From Methylomonas sp. ZR1 (GTDB taxonomy: Bacteria > Pseudomonadota > Gammaproteobacteria > Methylococcales > Methylomonadaceae): 64,000 bases of DNA. A program made the translations under genes and the position numbers. The stretch spans positions 186,001 to 250,000 of the forward strand of contig NZ_RCST01000001.1 of NCBI RefSeq assembly GCF_013141865.1, written 5' to 3'. The notes under the pieces are model-generated. The model made no database searches. It was not told the origin of the DNA and saw only the letters and a list, made by a program, of their open reading frames with translations. Positions 1 to 8,890 of this stretch are shown in pieces (the first letter of the stretch is position 1; each line of letters begins with the position of its first letter).

Positions 1-2730
1 CCTGGGGACATCCAGATCGGTCATCCGGCCTTGGCTGCGGGTTAAGGTATCCTGCCTGCCGCTGGAGGCTGCGCCGTATTTCTGCGGATTCAGGCGGCTG
101 CCGGTACCGGTGAGTTGATCCAGATTGAGCATGGACGCGGCATTGGCGGCGCTAGGCAGATGCCCGGTTTGCGCCAGAATCGCCAACCATTCGTCCAGAT
201 TGACCTGAGTCCAATCGACCCTGTCCAGATCCGCAACTCTGATACCGGTGCAACTCGGACTTTCCGGCGTACCAAAGTCCATGCTCAGCTGCGGTTTGAT
301 TTGTTCGTTGAGGATGCGCGCGAGCGGCGAGTTGTAGCAGCAGTAACTTTCCTTACGGACCATGCAAACGCCCAATACCTTGCTTTCGCAATAGCTACCC
401 AGATCCTTACAGACCTTCAGTTGTTTCTTCGCGGCCAGTTCGTACTCCGGTTCCTCGCAGGAATAGACCATTTGGATAATCATGATGATGATCATCACGG
501 CCGTATAAGCGGCCATCAAGGTACTCAGTAATTGTCCGGCCACTGCCGCGCCGCCGCCTAATTGCACACCACCCGATTGCGCGGCCGGGGTTAGATTGCC
601 CGCCGAGTCAAAGGCAGCCTGGCCGCCAGCGCTGAACAAGGCATTGCCGGCCGCTTCGCCAAAGGTCTGGCCGATCCATTCCGCCACCGACTTCATCAAT
701 TCGCCTTTCAGCGAGTCGAGTAACCCTTGCGAGGCAATATCGCTGGTACTGAGCATGTCGGTGCCGACCAGGTCATTTACCGTCGAGGCAAAATCCGCCT
801 GAAAACTGTTCCAGGCATCGCCGGCTAAGGTGAACGGGGTGCGCATGGTTTCCCAGGCGCCCCGAATCGCCGAGGTACTGTCCATAGCCATCACCGCGCT
901 GTCCATCTGACTGGTGGCGATCAGTAAATCAATGTAACGTCCCAGCCCCATGGCACCCGAGGGCGTTTCGCAGCAATCGACCAGACTGAGCGCGCCACCG
1001 ACCATTTTGCAACTGGCCGGTTTACCCTGAAATACCTGGCAGGTAGTCGGATCCTTTTGCTGCAAATCGGCGTTGGCGTAATCGCAATGTAGATCCATCG
1101 CCATTTGCTGGGCGCTATTGAGTAAGGCTACCGCCTTGCTGAAATCCTGGCTCTGAGTGCGATTCACGGTCATGCACTGTTCGCCCATGCAACGTATCGG
1201 TCCGGCGCATTGTTGTTGGGTATTGCTTTGAATACCGGGAATAGCCACTGTTTGCCCGCAGTCGTAGGTATCGACACTGTCCCAGCAGGTGCCGGAGGCT
1301 AACACACTGGTACATTGGCTTTTGATAAATGAACAGCCTTGGGTTTCCAACGACACGCAGGTTTTGTTGGGTATGCCGTTCGCCGGCGGTTCTAAACAGT
1401 GGGTACCGGCGGTATCGGTCCAGCATTGGCCGTACTGATTCAGATCGCAGTTTCCTGAGGCTTGAATATTCATGCAAGTATTGCGAATCCCGGTCGAACT
1501 GACCACCGGGGCCTGTGCCAAGTCGGAACCGCAGACCATGACTTGCGAAGTGGGATCGACGTAACAACCCGACGCATTGGCCGGATCGTTCGTGCAACTC
1601 AATTGGCTGCCAGCCTGGCAAATACCATCGGTAATCGCATTGGCTAGATTCTGGCAATTCGGTCCGCTCCAACTCCATTCGTCCTGGGTGATCAGTTTTG
1701 ACAGGTCATAGCGCAGCCGAATCCGCGAATAACCTTCGCCGCGTCCAGATACGCGGGTTTCTTCTTTGAACACCTTGATACCACTGCTATTGAAGGCATA
1801 CAGCACATTGGTGTTGGGATATTCGTTCCAACTGGTGTAAAGCTCGCAATCCCCGAACCAGCCACTGGCCCCGGTATAGATCAACTGATTATCGTAATAG
1901 ACCCGAGTGTGGTCATCGTATTTAACGTACTCAAGCGTGGCGCTGGTGATGGCTTCCGGATGCAAAACCTCGTATTTGACCTGCCAGGTAAACAAGCCGC
2001 AATCCGATTCCCAATAATCATCACCCACCCGGCCGACATACAAATCCATGCAGCCCGGCCCGCAACTGGAAAACCCACCATCACCACTGACGAAGCGAAT
2101 CAAGGGCTCGACATGGACTTGGTGGGTGGCGGTGCAGCTTTGCGGCACCGTCGGTTGCCGCAGACACAGCTGATAATCAGGCACTCGCACTGATTGCAGA
2201 GTGTCGGTTTGGGTCGTGGTGGTCGTGCAGTCTGTGAATGACTGTGCCCATGGGGTGAAATCGGCAAACACTTGGTCGCCGTTTTCCCATATCGGATCGG
2301 CGTGTAAGTCCGGGTGCGATTGGTGGGCGTTGTCGATCAGGGTTCGATAGGCTTCACCGGTAAAGCTGGTTTCGCCGTTCAATACAGTCTGTGCGTCCAA
2401 CCCGGCTGCGATCGTTCCGGGGTTGTTGCCGTAGAGATTGGCGAAATCACTTGTCGTGGTGGATGTGCTATTCGTATCCGGAAACAGTGTGCCGATTGAA
2501 ATGGCGCTTTCTTGATCCGTTCCCGGATTCAAGTTCAGCGAACCATTGCCAGTATCGAGCGGAAAGGCAAAGCCGTCGAGGACTTGCTGGCCCAGTTGCT
2601 GGCCATCGCGCCCAGCCGCCTGAATCGCATCCGCCCAGGAAACACCATACGGTGTCCAGGCCAGGGTTACGCACAGCACCGCAGACAGGCTTTGTGTGGC
2701 GAATGCTTGGGGATCAAAGAATTGTTTCAT
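1..2730 (-). CDS. traN: TraN, mating-pair stabilisation protein (3' end outside window)
   Basis: This frame is open from the ATG at 2730 to the left edge, so at least 910 residues are present and the C-terminus is missing. The N-terminus is a signal peptide (MKQFFDPQAF..., then a hydrophobic run ending near VSWADA). The protein is very cysteine-rich, and its last visible part carries the TraN-type stretch YCCYNSPLARI followed by FGTPESPSCTG. TraN is the outer-membrane protein of F-type conjugation systems that contacts the recipient and stabilises mating pairs. It starts 4 nt after the traU stop, so it is co-transcribed with the mating-pore operon. The family assignment is firm from motif, length and neighbours; receptor specificity cannot be read from the sequence. 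Confidence 0.93.
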   Translation of the reverse strand, partial: MKQFFDPQAFATQSLSAVLCVTLAWTPYGVSWADAIQAAGRDGQQLGQQVLDGFAFPLDTGNGSLNLNPGTDQESAISIGTLFPDTNSTSTTTSDFANLYGNNPGTIAAGLDAQTVLNGETSFTGEAYRTLIDNAHQSHPDLHADPIWENGDQVFADFTPWAQSFTDCTTTTTQTDTLQSVRVPDYQLCLRQPTVPQSCTATHQVHVEPLIRFVSGDGGFSSCGPGCMDLYVGRVGDDYWESDCGLFTWQVKYEVLHPEAITSATLEYVKYDDHTRVYYDNQLIYTGASGWFGDCELYTSWNEYPNTNVLYAFNSSGIKVFKEETRVSGRGEGYSRIRLRYDLSKLITQDEWSWSGPNCQNLANAITDGICQAGSQLSCTNDPANASGCYVDPTSQVMVCGSDLAQAPVVSSTGIRNTCMNIQASGNCDLNQYGQCWTDTAGTHCLEPPANGIPNKTCVSLETQGCSFIKSQCTSVLASGTCWDSVDTYDCGQTVAIPGIQSNTQQQCAGPIRCMGEQCMTVNRTQSQDFSKAVALLNSAQQMAMDLHCDYANADLQQKDPTTCQVFQGKPASCKMVGGALSLVDCCETPSGAMGLGRYIDLLIATSQMDSAVMAMDSTSAIRGAWETMRTPFTLAGDAWNSFQADFASTVNDLVGTDMLSTSDIASQGLLDSLKGELMKSVAEWIGQTFGEAAGNALFSAGGQAAFDSAGNLTPAAQSGGVQLGGGAAVAGQLLSTLMAAYTAVMIIIMIIQMVYSCEEPEYELAAKKQLKVCKDLGSYCESKVLGVCMVRKESYCCYNSPLARILNEQIKPQLSMDFGTPESPSCTGIRVADLDRVDWTQVNLDEWLAILAQTGHLPSAANAASMLNLDQLTGTGSRLNPQKYGAASSGRQDTLTRSQGRMTDLDVPR

Positions 2731-2734
2731 CGCC

Positions 2735-3766
2735 TCATAAACCCACGCAGCAGTCTTGCCATCGAAATTGGATATATATGTGATCTTCCCCCGGCCCCGG
2801 ATAAGTCCGCCCCGCACCCCACTTGAAGGTCGTCTCGCCAATGGCGTGATTGGAGTCTGTTTCCGCAACCGGATAAAACATCGACAACCGGTATTGCGAT
2901 TTGGGAATGAAGGGATAGATATAGCCGCCGCATAAGGCATCGTTGCCCGAGGTTTTCCAGGCCAGCCCGCGTCGATGCAAGGAGGCTGTGGCGCGTGTAG
3001 CCAACAAACTGGTAATCCTGGGATCGGTTCCGTAACTGGTCGGCGAGATGCCGGATAAGGGATACATATGCCCCCAAGCGCCGGCACACCAGAACAAAGC
3101 ATCCAGGGGATTGCCGGTGGCCGCCGCCGCGGCATCGGCGACACAGGCGGAAATGGCCACCGGATTGGCGAACAGGGCCGTTTCCGGACTTGTAAAAAAC
3201 GCCAGTAGGTCGTTATTCCAGGTCGGATCGAGTTCCGAGACATACAGCAAATCAAAGTCCCGATAGCCATCACTGTTGCAACGGCCATCCCAGAACAAAT
3301 CCAGCAGGATGGTCAGCGGGAAGGCGAAATAGTGGTAATTGAAAAACGACATCTCGCTGGCATCGAAGTCCGCCTTGCCGGTCGTGGCGATCAAGCGCAC
3401 ATTTGAAGCACTGAACTTATGGCCGCCCAGTGCCGGCGAACACCAGGGATTGCGGACGATCTCGATCAATCGAGCTGGATTCCATAAGCCCATGGTCATA
3501 CCGAGTTCCGGAATGTTCATGCTATCGGTACAGAAACAAAACTTCTCGTCGGTAGCAATACTGGGCACATTGCCGCCACCCAGCGATGCCCCGGCCGCCC
3601 GAATCGGAAACAAACAGCTCCAGCAAATATCAGTGATCAGTTTGCCGGACCACAGTTCGGCATCGGAGCACAACGGATCGACGCTATTCGTATTGGTTTC
3701 GGCATAAAGCGGGGTTGCCAGTGTTATCAAACCGCCCAAGACAAAATGGAAAATGAATCGTTTCAT
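2735..3766 (-). CDS. traU: TraU, conjugal pilus assembly protein
   Basis: 343 residues, the usual TraU size, with a clear signal peptide (MKRFIFHFVLGG...LYA). The mature protein has many cysteines (CSDAELW, ICWSCLFPIR, CFCTD, DALCGGYIYP), as expected for periplasmic TraU, which relies on disulfides. TraU acts in F-type pilus assembly and DNA transfer in the periplasm with TraW and TrbC. The ATG overlaps the stop of the trbC-traW gene (ATGA at 3763-3766), indicating translational coupling. The DsbC homologue in the same operon is a natural partner for its disulfides (inference). Confidence 0.95.
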   Translation of the reverse strand: MKRFIFHFVLGGLITLATPLYAETNTNSVDPLCSDAELWSGKLITDICWSCLFPIRAAGASLGGGNVPSIATDEKFCFCTDSMNIPELGMTMGLWNPARLIEIVRNPWCSPALGGHKFSASNVRLIATTGKADFDASEMSFFNYHYFAFPLTILLDLFWDGRCNSDGYRDFDLLYVSELDPTWNNDLLAFFTSPETALFANPVAISACVADAAAAATGNPLDALFWCAGAWGHMYPLSGISPTSYGTDPRITSLLATRATASLHRRGLAWKTSGNDALCGGYIYPFIPKSQYRLSMFYPVAETDSNHAIGETTFKWGAGRTYPGPGEDHIYIQFRWQDCCVGL

Positions 3767-4974
3767 GATCGATCTCCTGTTGAGACCGGCAGTTTTCGTT
3801 CATGAACCACCAGACGGTTGCCGGATTGTTCAACGATAGCCAGCACATGCTGTAGCTGAAATCGGTTCCGCACATCCGGCGTCAGTAAATACACTGGTGC
3901 TTTCAGCATGGTTTCCAAACGCTGCAAGCTGTCCCACCCGGACTGACGCGGCAACGACGTGGCCAGATACATCACGCGGGCCTGTTTGTCGTGGCAGGAC
4001 TGATGTTGAATCAGTTCGACTTGAGCCGGCTCCGTGGCATCGAACACCTTCAGGCATAAGCCAAACGGCATTTTGTCCAACGGATTGACGGTTTGTCCGG
4101 CACGGATGACCAGCTGTCCATTTGGTGCTGCCAGATCGCGCGGGGCGGTGATGGTTAGATCCAAAGTCCGATCACGATCTTCCCGAGCCACAGGCAGCTC
4201 TTCGAATTTTTGCTGTGCCCAAAATCGAGCGATGGCCTGTTGCTGCTTTTGTTTCCAGTCGATGGCCGCCATCCTGCGTTTGAGCTCTTCGAGCAAGTCG
4301 ATTTCGGCAATCTCGCTAACATCGCCCATCGTTCCCAAATCACCCTGTTTGCCGACTTTGAGTTGCTCATCCAGCCAAGACAGACTGCTGACACCTCGAA
4401 CGTGTAACCGAGATTTGCCTTCCTGTTCGACAACGATGTCCGGTACTGACGTTACCGACCAGCGCTGAAAACGGGTGGGGTCGATCACGATGTTGGGCAG
4501 AGGATCAATGCCTTTCAACAATCGCTTGAGATCGGCCATTAACGCCGGTAGTTTTTGACCAGGCTTTGGGCCGCGCAACACCAGCAATATGTCTTCCCGA
4601 CCTGCCGATTCTTCGAAGATGCTTTTCAGTGCGGACTCACCCAGCGAGAAGGAAACAAACAACAGCGTGAGTGGCTTGTTCGAAATGGATGTCGGCTGGA
4701 CGTTTTCCGATCCAGTCGATAGAGCCTCTGTTTGGATCGCCTGTGAGGCTTCCAACACTTGTTGCGCCTGGCGTTTCACGTCCAACTGTTCAGATTGGCC
4801 ATTCAACCAATCCGGTCTAGCCTGACCTTCTAATGCCTGCAAAATAGCCTGAGAACGTCGCAGCCAAGCTTCTTCCGCCTGAACCGATTGCACACTGAAC
4901 CAGCAATACAAACAGACCGCCGTTTGCCGCCAAGGAAATTTATGGGGCTCAAAACAACGCATAGGCCCGTCCAA
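3763..4974 (-). CDS. trbC-traW: TrbC-TraW fusion, pilus assembly protein
   Basis: 403 residues. An N-terminal signal-like segment (about residues 5-33) is followed by a TrbC-like thioredoxin-fold domain around residues 100-210 (LLFVSFSLGESAL, then a PDIVVEQEGK segment). A TraW-like domain follows, beginning near GDLGTMGDVSEIAEIDLLEE (about residue 212). In F these are two proteins; the fused form is the arrangement known from SXT/R391-type elements. It works in the periplasm in pilus assembly with TraU. An internal ATG at residue 5 (4962) is a possible alternative start. The gene overlaps the start of traU by 4 nt and its own start overlaps the end of the signal peptidase gene. Confidence 0.9.
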   Translation of the reverse strand: MDGPMRCFEPHKFPWRQTAVCLYCWFSVQSVQAEEAWLRRSQAILQALEGQARPDWLNGQSEQLDVKRQAQQVLEASQAIQTEALSTGSENVQPTSISNKPLTLLFVSFSLGESALKSIFEESAGREDILLVLRGPKPGQKLPALMADLKRLLKGIDPLPNIVIDPTRFQRWSVTSVPDIVVEQEGKSRLHVRGVSSLSWLDEQLKVGKQGDLGTMGDVSEIAEIDLLEELKRRMAAIDWKQKQQQAIARFWAQQKFEELPVAREDRDRTLDLTITAPRDLAAPNGQLVIRAGQTVNPLDKMPFGLCLKVFDATEPAQVELIQHQSCHDKQARVMYLATSLPRQSGWDSLQRLETMLKAPVYLLTPDVRNRFQLQHVLAIVEQSGNRLVVHERKLPVSTGDRS

Positions 4975-5494
4975 TCACTTGATGGTCGTAGACATAGCCC
5001 CAGTAACGTGAATCGAAGCTTTTGTCGGTTTGCCCGGTTACCCAGTAGGCAGCCGGTGGAATGGTTTCATGACGTTTGAATTGGGTCGCAGGCTTTTGGA
5101 GTTTCTCCGTTAAAGGCAACCCGTCGATGATTCGTTCGCCGTTGATCGTGGTGTGCTGTGGATCGACGTGAATGGTGTCGCCGGTGACGCCGGCGGCGAT
5201 TTTGACGATGATCTGCCCATCCTTGAAAAATGGCGCCATGCGTTCGGCGCGAAAGGCAATCAAATCGCCGCGCCAGATGTCCTTGTTGTGGGTATCGATC
5301 AGGTATATCCATTTGTCCGGCAGACAGCGGTCGACCTGGTCGTCGCCACCGATCAGAAAACGTTGGCCGATATAACGCTCCACCGCTAACACCAGCAACA
5401 AGATCGGTACCGCCTTGAGCAGAAACTTACCCAAATTTGGTCGTGAATGTGCCCGTGGTTTATTCATACGTTTAGCGTCCGGCGTGTCCAACAT
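4949..5494 (-). CDS. TraF/TrhF-like S26 signal peptidase of the conjugation system
   Basis: 181 residues with one N-terminal membrane segment (KAVPILLLVLAVERYIG) and a peptidase S26 fold (GDLIAFRAE, DGQIIVKIAAG, GDTIHV, then SFDSRYWGYVYDHQVIGRA near the C-terminus). SFDSRYWG is the classic box E of this family. The enzyme probably matures or cyclises the pilin or another secreted Tra protein, as TraF/TrhF peptidases do. I chose the start at 5494 because GGAGGA sits 5 nt upstream; a second ATG at 5467 has a weaker site. It overlaps the end of trbI. Confidence 0.88.
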   Translation of the reverse strand: MLDTPDAKRMNKPRAHSRPNLGKFLLKAVPILLLVLAVERYIGQRFLIGGDDQVDRCLPDKWIYLIDTHNKDIWRGDLIAFRAERMAPFFKDGQIIVKIAAGVTGDTIHVDPQHTTINGERIIDGLPLTEKLQKPATQFKRHETIPPAAYWVTGQTDKSFDSRYWGYVYDHQVIGRAYALF

Positions 5495-5789
5495 AGACGT
5501 CCTCCGGAGCAGCCACCACCGCGGTCGAATCGATCACCAGATAGCCCGCATCACTGAGCTTTTTGGCCTGGCCCTGCCAGTCATCGACGATCTTGGCCAT
5601 GTGTTCCTGGCTCGCATTGGGTGGAATGCTTTGAATCAGCTTGGCGCGATCGAGCACGAACACAGGTGTGACCAGATTCAGGCGCGCCAAGGGTTGTTGT
5701 AGCTGCTGTTGTGTCGCCAGCCAACCGCTGACGCCGCCCAGACAGGCTGCGACTAAAACGGTGCTGAGCCATTGCGATTTAGGATCCAT
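5472..5789 (-). CDS. trbI: TrbI (F-type), pilus-related inner-membrane protein
   Basis: 105 residues from the ATG at 5789 (MDPKSQWLSTVLV). An upstream GTG at 5846 lies deep inside traC and is less likely. There is one N-terminal transmembrane helix (about residues 8-26) and a short periplasmic tail with FVLDRAKLIQSIP, the hallmark of the F-type TrbI family. F TrbI affects pilus retraction and length. The start overlaps the traC stop by about 11 nt. The order traC-trbI-peptidase-traW is the standard one for this operon type. Confidence 0.85.
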   Translation of the reverse strand: MDPKSQWLSTVLVAACLGGVSGWLATQQQLQQPLARLNLVTPVFVLDRAKLIQSIPPNASQEHMAKIVDDWQGQAKKLSDAGYLVIDSTAVVAAPEDVYVGHAGR

Positions 5790-8193
5790 AACTATTTTCC
5801 CTGGGTTTGCTGCTGCGGTTGTCGATGAGGTGTTGAATGGCATCACCCAGACTCAAGCCTTTGCGACGCAACTGCTTCAGGGCGTTGACGTCTTCAGGTT
5901 TGGTGGAGAACAGAATGCGTTTGAACGGATCGACGATCAGCCGGCCAATACCGGAACCCATTTCGGTGATGAAGAAAATCTCGGAATAGGCACCGGGCAA
6001 GGTATGCACGGTTTTTAGTAACTCGTAGCCGCCATCGGACAACGGCAGACGGCGATCCTGCTTCATGCCTTCGATGACTTCGGCTTTTTGACCGAGCAAG
6101 TACATATTGGCGGAGTTCTCAACGATGGCTCGCCCTGCGGCATTGCGGTACAAGTCGTTCACCGATTGGGTGATAGTTACTGCCGCGCCGCCGTATTTTC
6201 GAAAGCGCCGGTAGCCGTGCTCCATGAACTTGGCCACATCACCTTCAGTCAGCAAATCCCACGCTTCGTCGATGATCACGATCTTGGGTCGGTTGCGTTC
6301 ACCGAGATACATTTCCTGTTGGATTTGGTAAATCAGCTGCAAAAGTACGACTTGTTGCAGATGTTTGCGGCCTTTGAGTTCTTCCAGTTCCAGCACGGTA
6401 AAGTCATTGGTGAATTTGGCGTTGTTGCGGCCATTGAAGTAGCGACCGTATTCACCTCGGGTAGTAAAGGGAAACAACTGTTCGCCGACATCTTTTAAAC
6501 GTTGATCGGTTTCAGCGCACAGACATTTTGCAATGTTGTCCACGGACATTGCCTGTGCTTTTTCGGTCCACAGTTGCTTGAGAATACGTTTCAGACCGGC
6601 GGTTTGAAAATCGGTCAGTTTCTCGGTTGGTGCCGCCATCTGACTGACCAAGCCGGCTAACATATCGGCTTCTTCCTCGAAGTTTTGCACGATCTCGAAT
6701 GGGTTCATGCAAATGCTCGAACCGTGAGTGAATTTGACGAAATCGCCTTCCAGTACCTCGCAGAGGTTTTCATAGGAGCGGCCAACATCGATCGCCCAGA
6801 TTTGTGCGCCTTCGGTCAGGTAGCTGACTATGATTTCGTTGGTCAGAAATGATTTGCCTTTACCCGATTCGGCGGCAATGCACAGGTTGTAATTGCCGGT
6901 GGTATCAAATAGCGATACCGCCATGTGCTCACCGTTCCTTGAGACGAAATTCAAGGTCGGCGTACCGGTGCCCGCCCAATCACCAAATAGCGGCAATAAC
7001 GGAATCGCATGCCGGGTAGCCAGGGTGCGGTAGCGTTTCAAATCAGCAATCGCCGAACGCTCGGGACCAAATGGCAAACAGTTCAGGAAAAACGGCAGGC
7101 AGAAATACTTGTCTTCCAACAGCTGAAAACCCAGCTCCCGGAAATACACCCGCGCATTGGACACGGCTGCGGCTTCTTCGGCTTCGTCGCAAAACAGCAA
7201 CACTCCGAAATAGGCCCTGATCGGCCGGTCGCCGTCACGGTAGGCATCGAACAACACGTCGAAATGGTGTTTACGCTGCACCAACACCGGCAAAAACCGG
7301 GCAATTGGCGTATTAACCTGGTTGGTGATGAATTGCCGGACACCTTCCTGACGGGTGCGGGTTGATTCGGCATCGGGGTAATGCAGGGTCAGACTGAGCA
7401 AGGCATTTTGACGAATGCCACGGGTGCCGGACAAAATATCGCCCAAGTAACTTTTGGCGCTGCCGAAATAAAAATGATCGGGGGTGCGTTTGGCGGACAG
7501 CGTCTTGACGCGTTTTGAGCCAAGCCAAATCCCTTTTTCGTCGGTCTGTAAGGCGTTGTCGTAATCCAGCAATTGGTCGCGGATCAGTGTGGTCGGATCG
7601 CACTCGGGTACCACCCGATCTTTCCAGCCGGCATCGGGTTGCCAGTTGAGAATCGTGTTCAGAATACGCACATACTGATCGGCGCCCAATAGTTCCGGAT
7701 ACAGGCCGATAGTCGACAGCGATTGCTGGGTAGCGAGTTGCAATTCACTGGCACGACGGATGTCTTGTTCACTGGGTCTGGGATAGGCCATCGGCAGTTT
7801 GACCGTGACCAGAATATGACTGCGCCGGAGGCGTGCTCCGGAAATCGCTTCCGGCGGTTTGGTGGTGCCTTGCCGCAAGAACTCGATACTAGCCTGGGTC
7901 ATGGTTTTATAAGTCCGTTTTTGCTGTTTCAATCGCCGGGTTTGCATCACGGCCAGTGACTCTTCGATATCCGGCGAGGTCCACAGTGAAACTTGTAATA
8001 GCGTTTCGGGCGGCCAGTCCTGATTCAGTAATACGTTGACTCGCGCAGAAACGCTGGCATCGGCGCCGGTCATCGGCCGGCACAAAAAGCCAAAGCCAAG
8101 GCTGCTATCGGCCATCAAGAACAGATGATGGTCGTACTCATAAGCCAGTACCGGGAACAGTTGGTCGGCACGGGGGCGTTGTGCGGTGGTCAT
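5779..8193 (-). CDS. traC: TraC, VirB4-like ATPase of the conjugative secretion system
   Basis: 804 residues, the normal TraC length. Walker A is ESGKGKSFLTNE near residue 440 and Walker B is KIVIIDEAWDLLTEG near residue 640. The preceding AIDVGRSYENLCEVL and later GGAAVTITQSVNDLY segments are typical of F-type TraC/VirB4. It is the cytoplasmic ATPase that powers pilus assembly. The ATG overlaps the stop of the upstream 85-aa gene (ATGA at 8190-8193). No frameshift or missing catalytic residue is visible, so the ATPase looks functional. Confidence 0.96.
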   Translation of the reverse strand: MTTAQRPRADQLFPVLAYEYDHHLFLMADSSLGFGFLCRPMTGADASVSARVNVLLNQDWPPETLLQVSLWTSPDIEESLAVMQTRRLKQQKRTYKTMTQASIEFLRQGTTKPPEAISGARLRRSHILVTVKLPMAYPRPSEQDIRRASELQLATQQSLSTIGLYPELLGADQYVRILNTILNWQPDAGWKDRVVPECDPTTLIRDQLLDYDNALQTDEKGIWLGSKRVKTLSAKRTPDHFYFGSAKSYLGDILSGTRGIRQNALLSLTLHYPDAESTRTRQEGVRQFITNQVNTPIARFLPVLVQRKHHFDVLFDAYRDGDRPIRAYFGVLLFCDEAEEAAAVSNARVYFRELGFQLLEDKYFCLPFFLNCLPFGPERSAIADLKRYRTLATRHAIPLLPLFGDWAGTGTPTLNFVSRNGEHMAVSLFDTTGNYNLCIAAESGKGKSFLTNEIIVSYLTEGAQIWAIDVGRSYENLCEVLEGDFVKFTHGSSICMNPFEIVQNFEEEADMLAGLVSQMAAPTEKLTDFQTAGLKRILKQLWTEKAQAMSVDNIAKCLCAETDQRLKDVGEQLFPFTTRGEYGRYFNGRNNAKFTNDFTVLELEELKGRKHLQQVVLLQLIYQIQQEMYLGERNRPKIVIIDEAWDLLTEGDVAKFMEHGYRRFRKYGGAAVTITQSVNDLYRNAAGRAIVENSANMYLLGQKAEVIEGMKQDRRLPLSDGGYELLKTVHTLPGAYSEIFFITEMGSGIGRLIVDPFKRILFSTKPEDVNALKQLRRKGLSLGDAIQHLIDNRSSKPRENSYGS

Positions 8194-8447
8194 AGGAAGA
8201 TATCCTCTTCAAAAAACTGCAGCAGGTCTTCAACGGGACATTCCGGATCGAGACGAATCGTAAAGGGATGCCGGCACACCAGCGATACGCGGTGGTTGCG
8301 TTTCAGCTGCCGGGCTCTGGCCGGATGGCAGGGGTTGATTGGCTGGCCATTGGCGTCTTGAACCCTGACGGTCCGATTATCGTGTGCCAATGAAGCAAGG
8401 CGGCGGTTGCCCGCCGCAGTCTCGGTATCAATCGTTGAACCGGTCAT
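8190..8447 (-). CDS. Small stand-alone PLMP/RRXRR-domain protein
   Basis: 85 residues. Residues about 27-68 contain VRVQDANGQPINPCHPARAR followed by a basic stretch and HPFTIRL. That is the pattern of the PLMP (RRXRR) domain at the N-terminus of IscB-type nucleases (V-D-x-x-x-x-P-x-x-P-x-x-x-x-RAR...PFTI-x-L). Neither RuvC nor HNH segments are present, so no nuclease is encoded. The gene sits between the pilin gene traA and traC, with a 4-nt overlap to traC and 11 nt from traA, so it must be co-expressed with the pore. In IscB/Cas9 ancestors this domain contacts guide RNA and protein; here the role is unknown. Domain match is by eye. Confidence 0.72.
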   Translation of the reverse strand: MTGSTIDTETAAGNRRLASLAHDNRTVRVQDANGQPINPCHPARARQLKRNHRVSLVCRHPFTIRLDPECPVEDLLQFFEEDIFL

Positions 8448-8458
8448 CGTGGTGAGGC

Positions 8459-8758
8459 CTAAATCGTGGCAGTCACGATGTTGGTGATAATGGTCGGTGC
8501 CGCAAACAGGCCGACACCACTGGCAATGCCCAGCACAAAGCCCATGATGCTGCCGCGCACGACACCGGCGACTAAGCCAACGATGACAAACACGATAGCG
8601 ATAATGCGGCCGAGCAAGCCTTCCACCCAGCCGGTCAGCAAGCTCCAGACGGTGCTGAACTCGGTACCAGCGGTACCGGCCATGGCATCATTGGCCATCA
8701 ACATAAACAATAACGATGCCAAGGCCATCAAGACCCCGCTTCGATATGACGTTTTCAT
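8459..8758 (-). CDS. traA: TraA, conjugative pilin precursor
   Basis: About 99 residues from the ATG at 8758 (MKTSYRSGVLM...), chosen because GAGGA lies 8 nt upstream; an ATG at 8773 in the same frame is the alternative. A long leader ends at NDAMA-GTAGTEF, a good signal-peptidase site. The mature pilin of about 70 residues then has two hydrophobic segments (IIAIVFVIVGLVAGVV and GFVLGIASGVGLFAA). This matches F/VirB2-type pilins. It is the structural subunit of the pilus. The upstream 117-nt gap contains a cluster of hairpins, unlike other junctions in the operon. Confidence 0.9.
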   Translation of the reverse strand: MKTSYRSGVLMALASLLFMLMANDAMAGTAGTEFSTVWSLLTGWVEGLLGRIIAIVFVIVGLVAGVVRGSIMGFVLGIASGVGLFAAPTIITNIVTATI

Positions 8759-8784
8759 CAAAAATATCCTCATTCAAGTTAAAG

Positions 8785-8872
8785 GACGGTTGCCCGTCGA
8801 ATCTCGGACGGTTAGTCCGGCAGGTTTTTAAGCGGTTGCCCGCTCAGTCTCGCAGGGTGTGTGGGACCTGCG
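8785..8872 (-). promoter_or_regulatory. Cluster of four small hairpins between traV and traA
   Basis: Within 88 nt there are four perfect short inverted repeats: GACGG-TTGC-CCGTC (8785-8798), CGGAC-GGTTA-GTCCG (8805-8819), AGCGG-TTGC-CCGCT (8831-8844) and CGCAGG...CCTGCG (8851-8872). Two share the loop TTGC. They lie in the only long gap in an otherwise overlapping operon, just 5' of the pilin gene. They may set mRNA cleavage or stability so that pilin is made in excess. That role is inference. Confidence 0.55.
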
Positions 8873-8890
8873 GTTAAATGGGTTACCCCA

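Noticed and set aside
8190..8447. A full IscB or TnpB nuclease
   Set aside because: Only the PLMP-like part is present; no RuvC or HNH motif and no room for them before traC.
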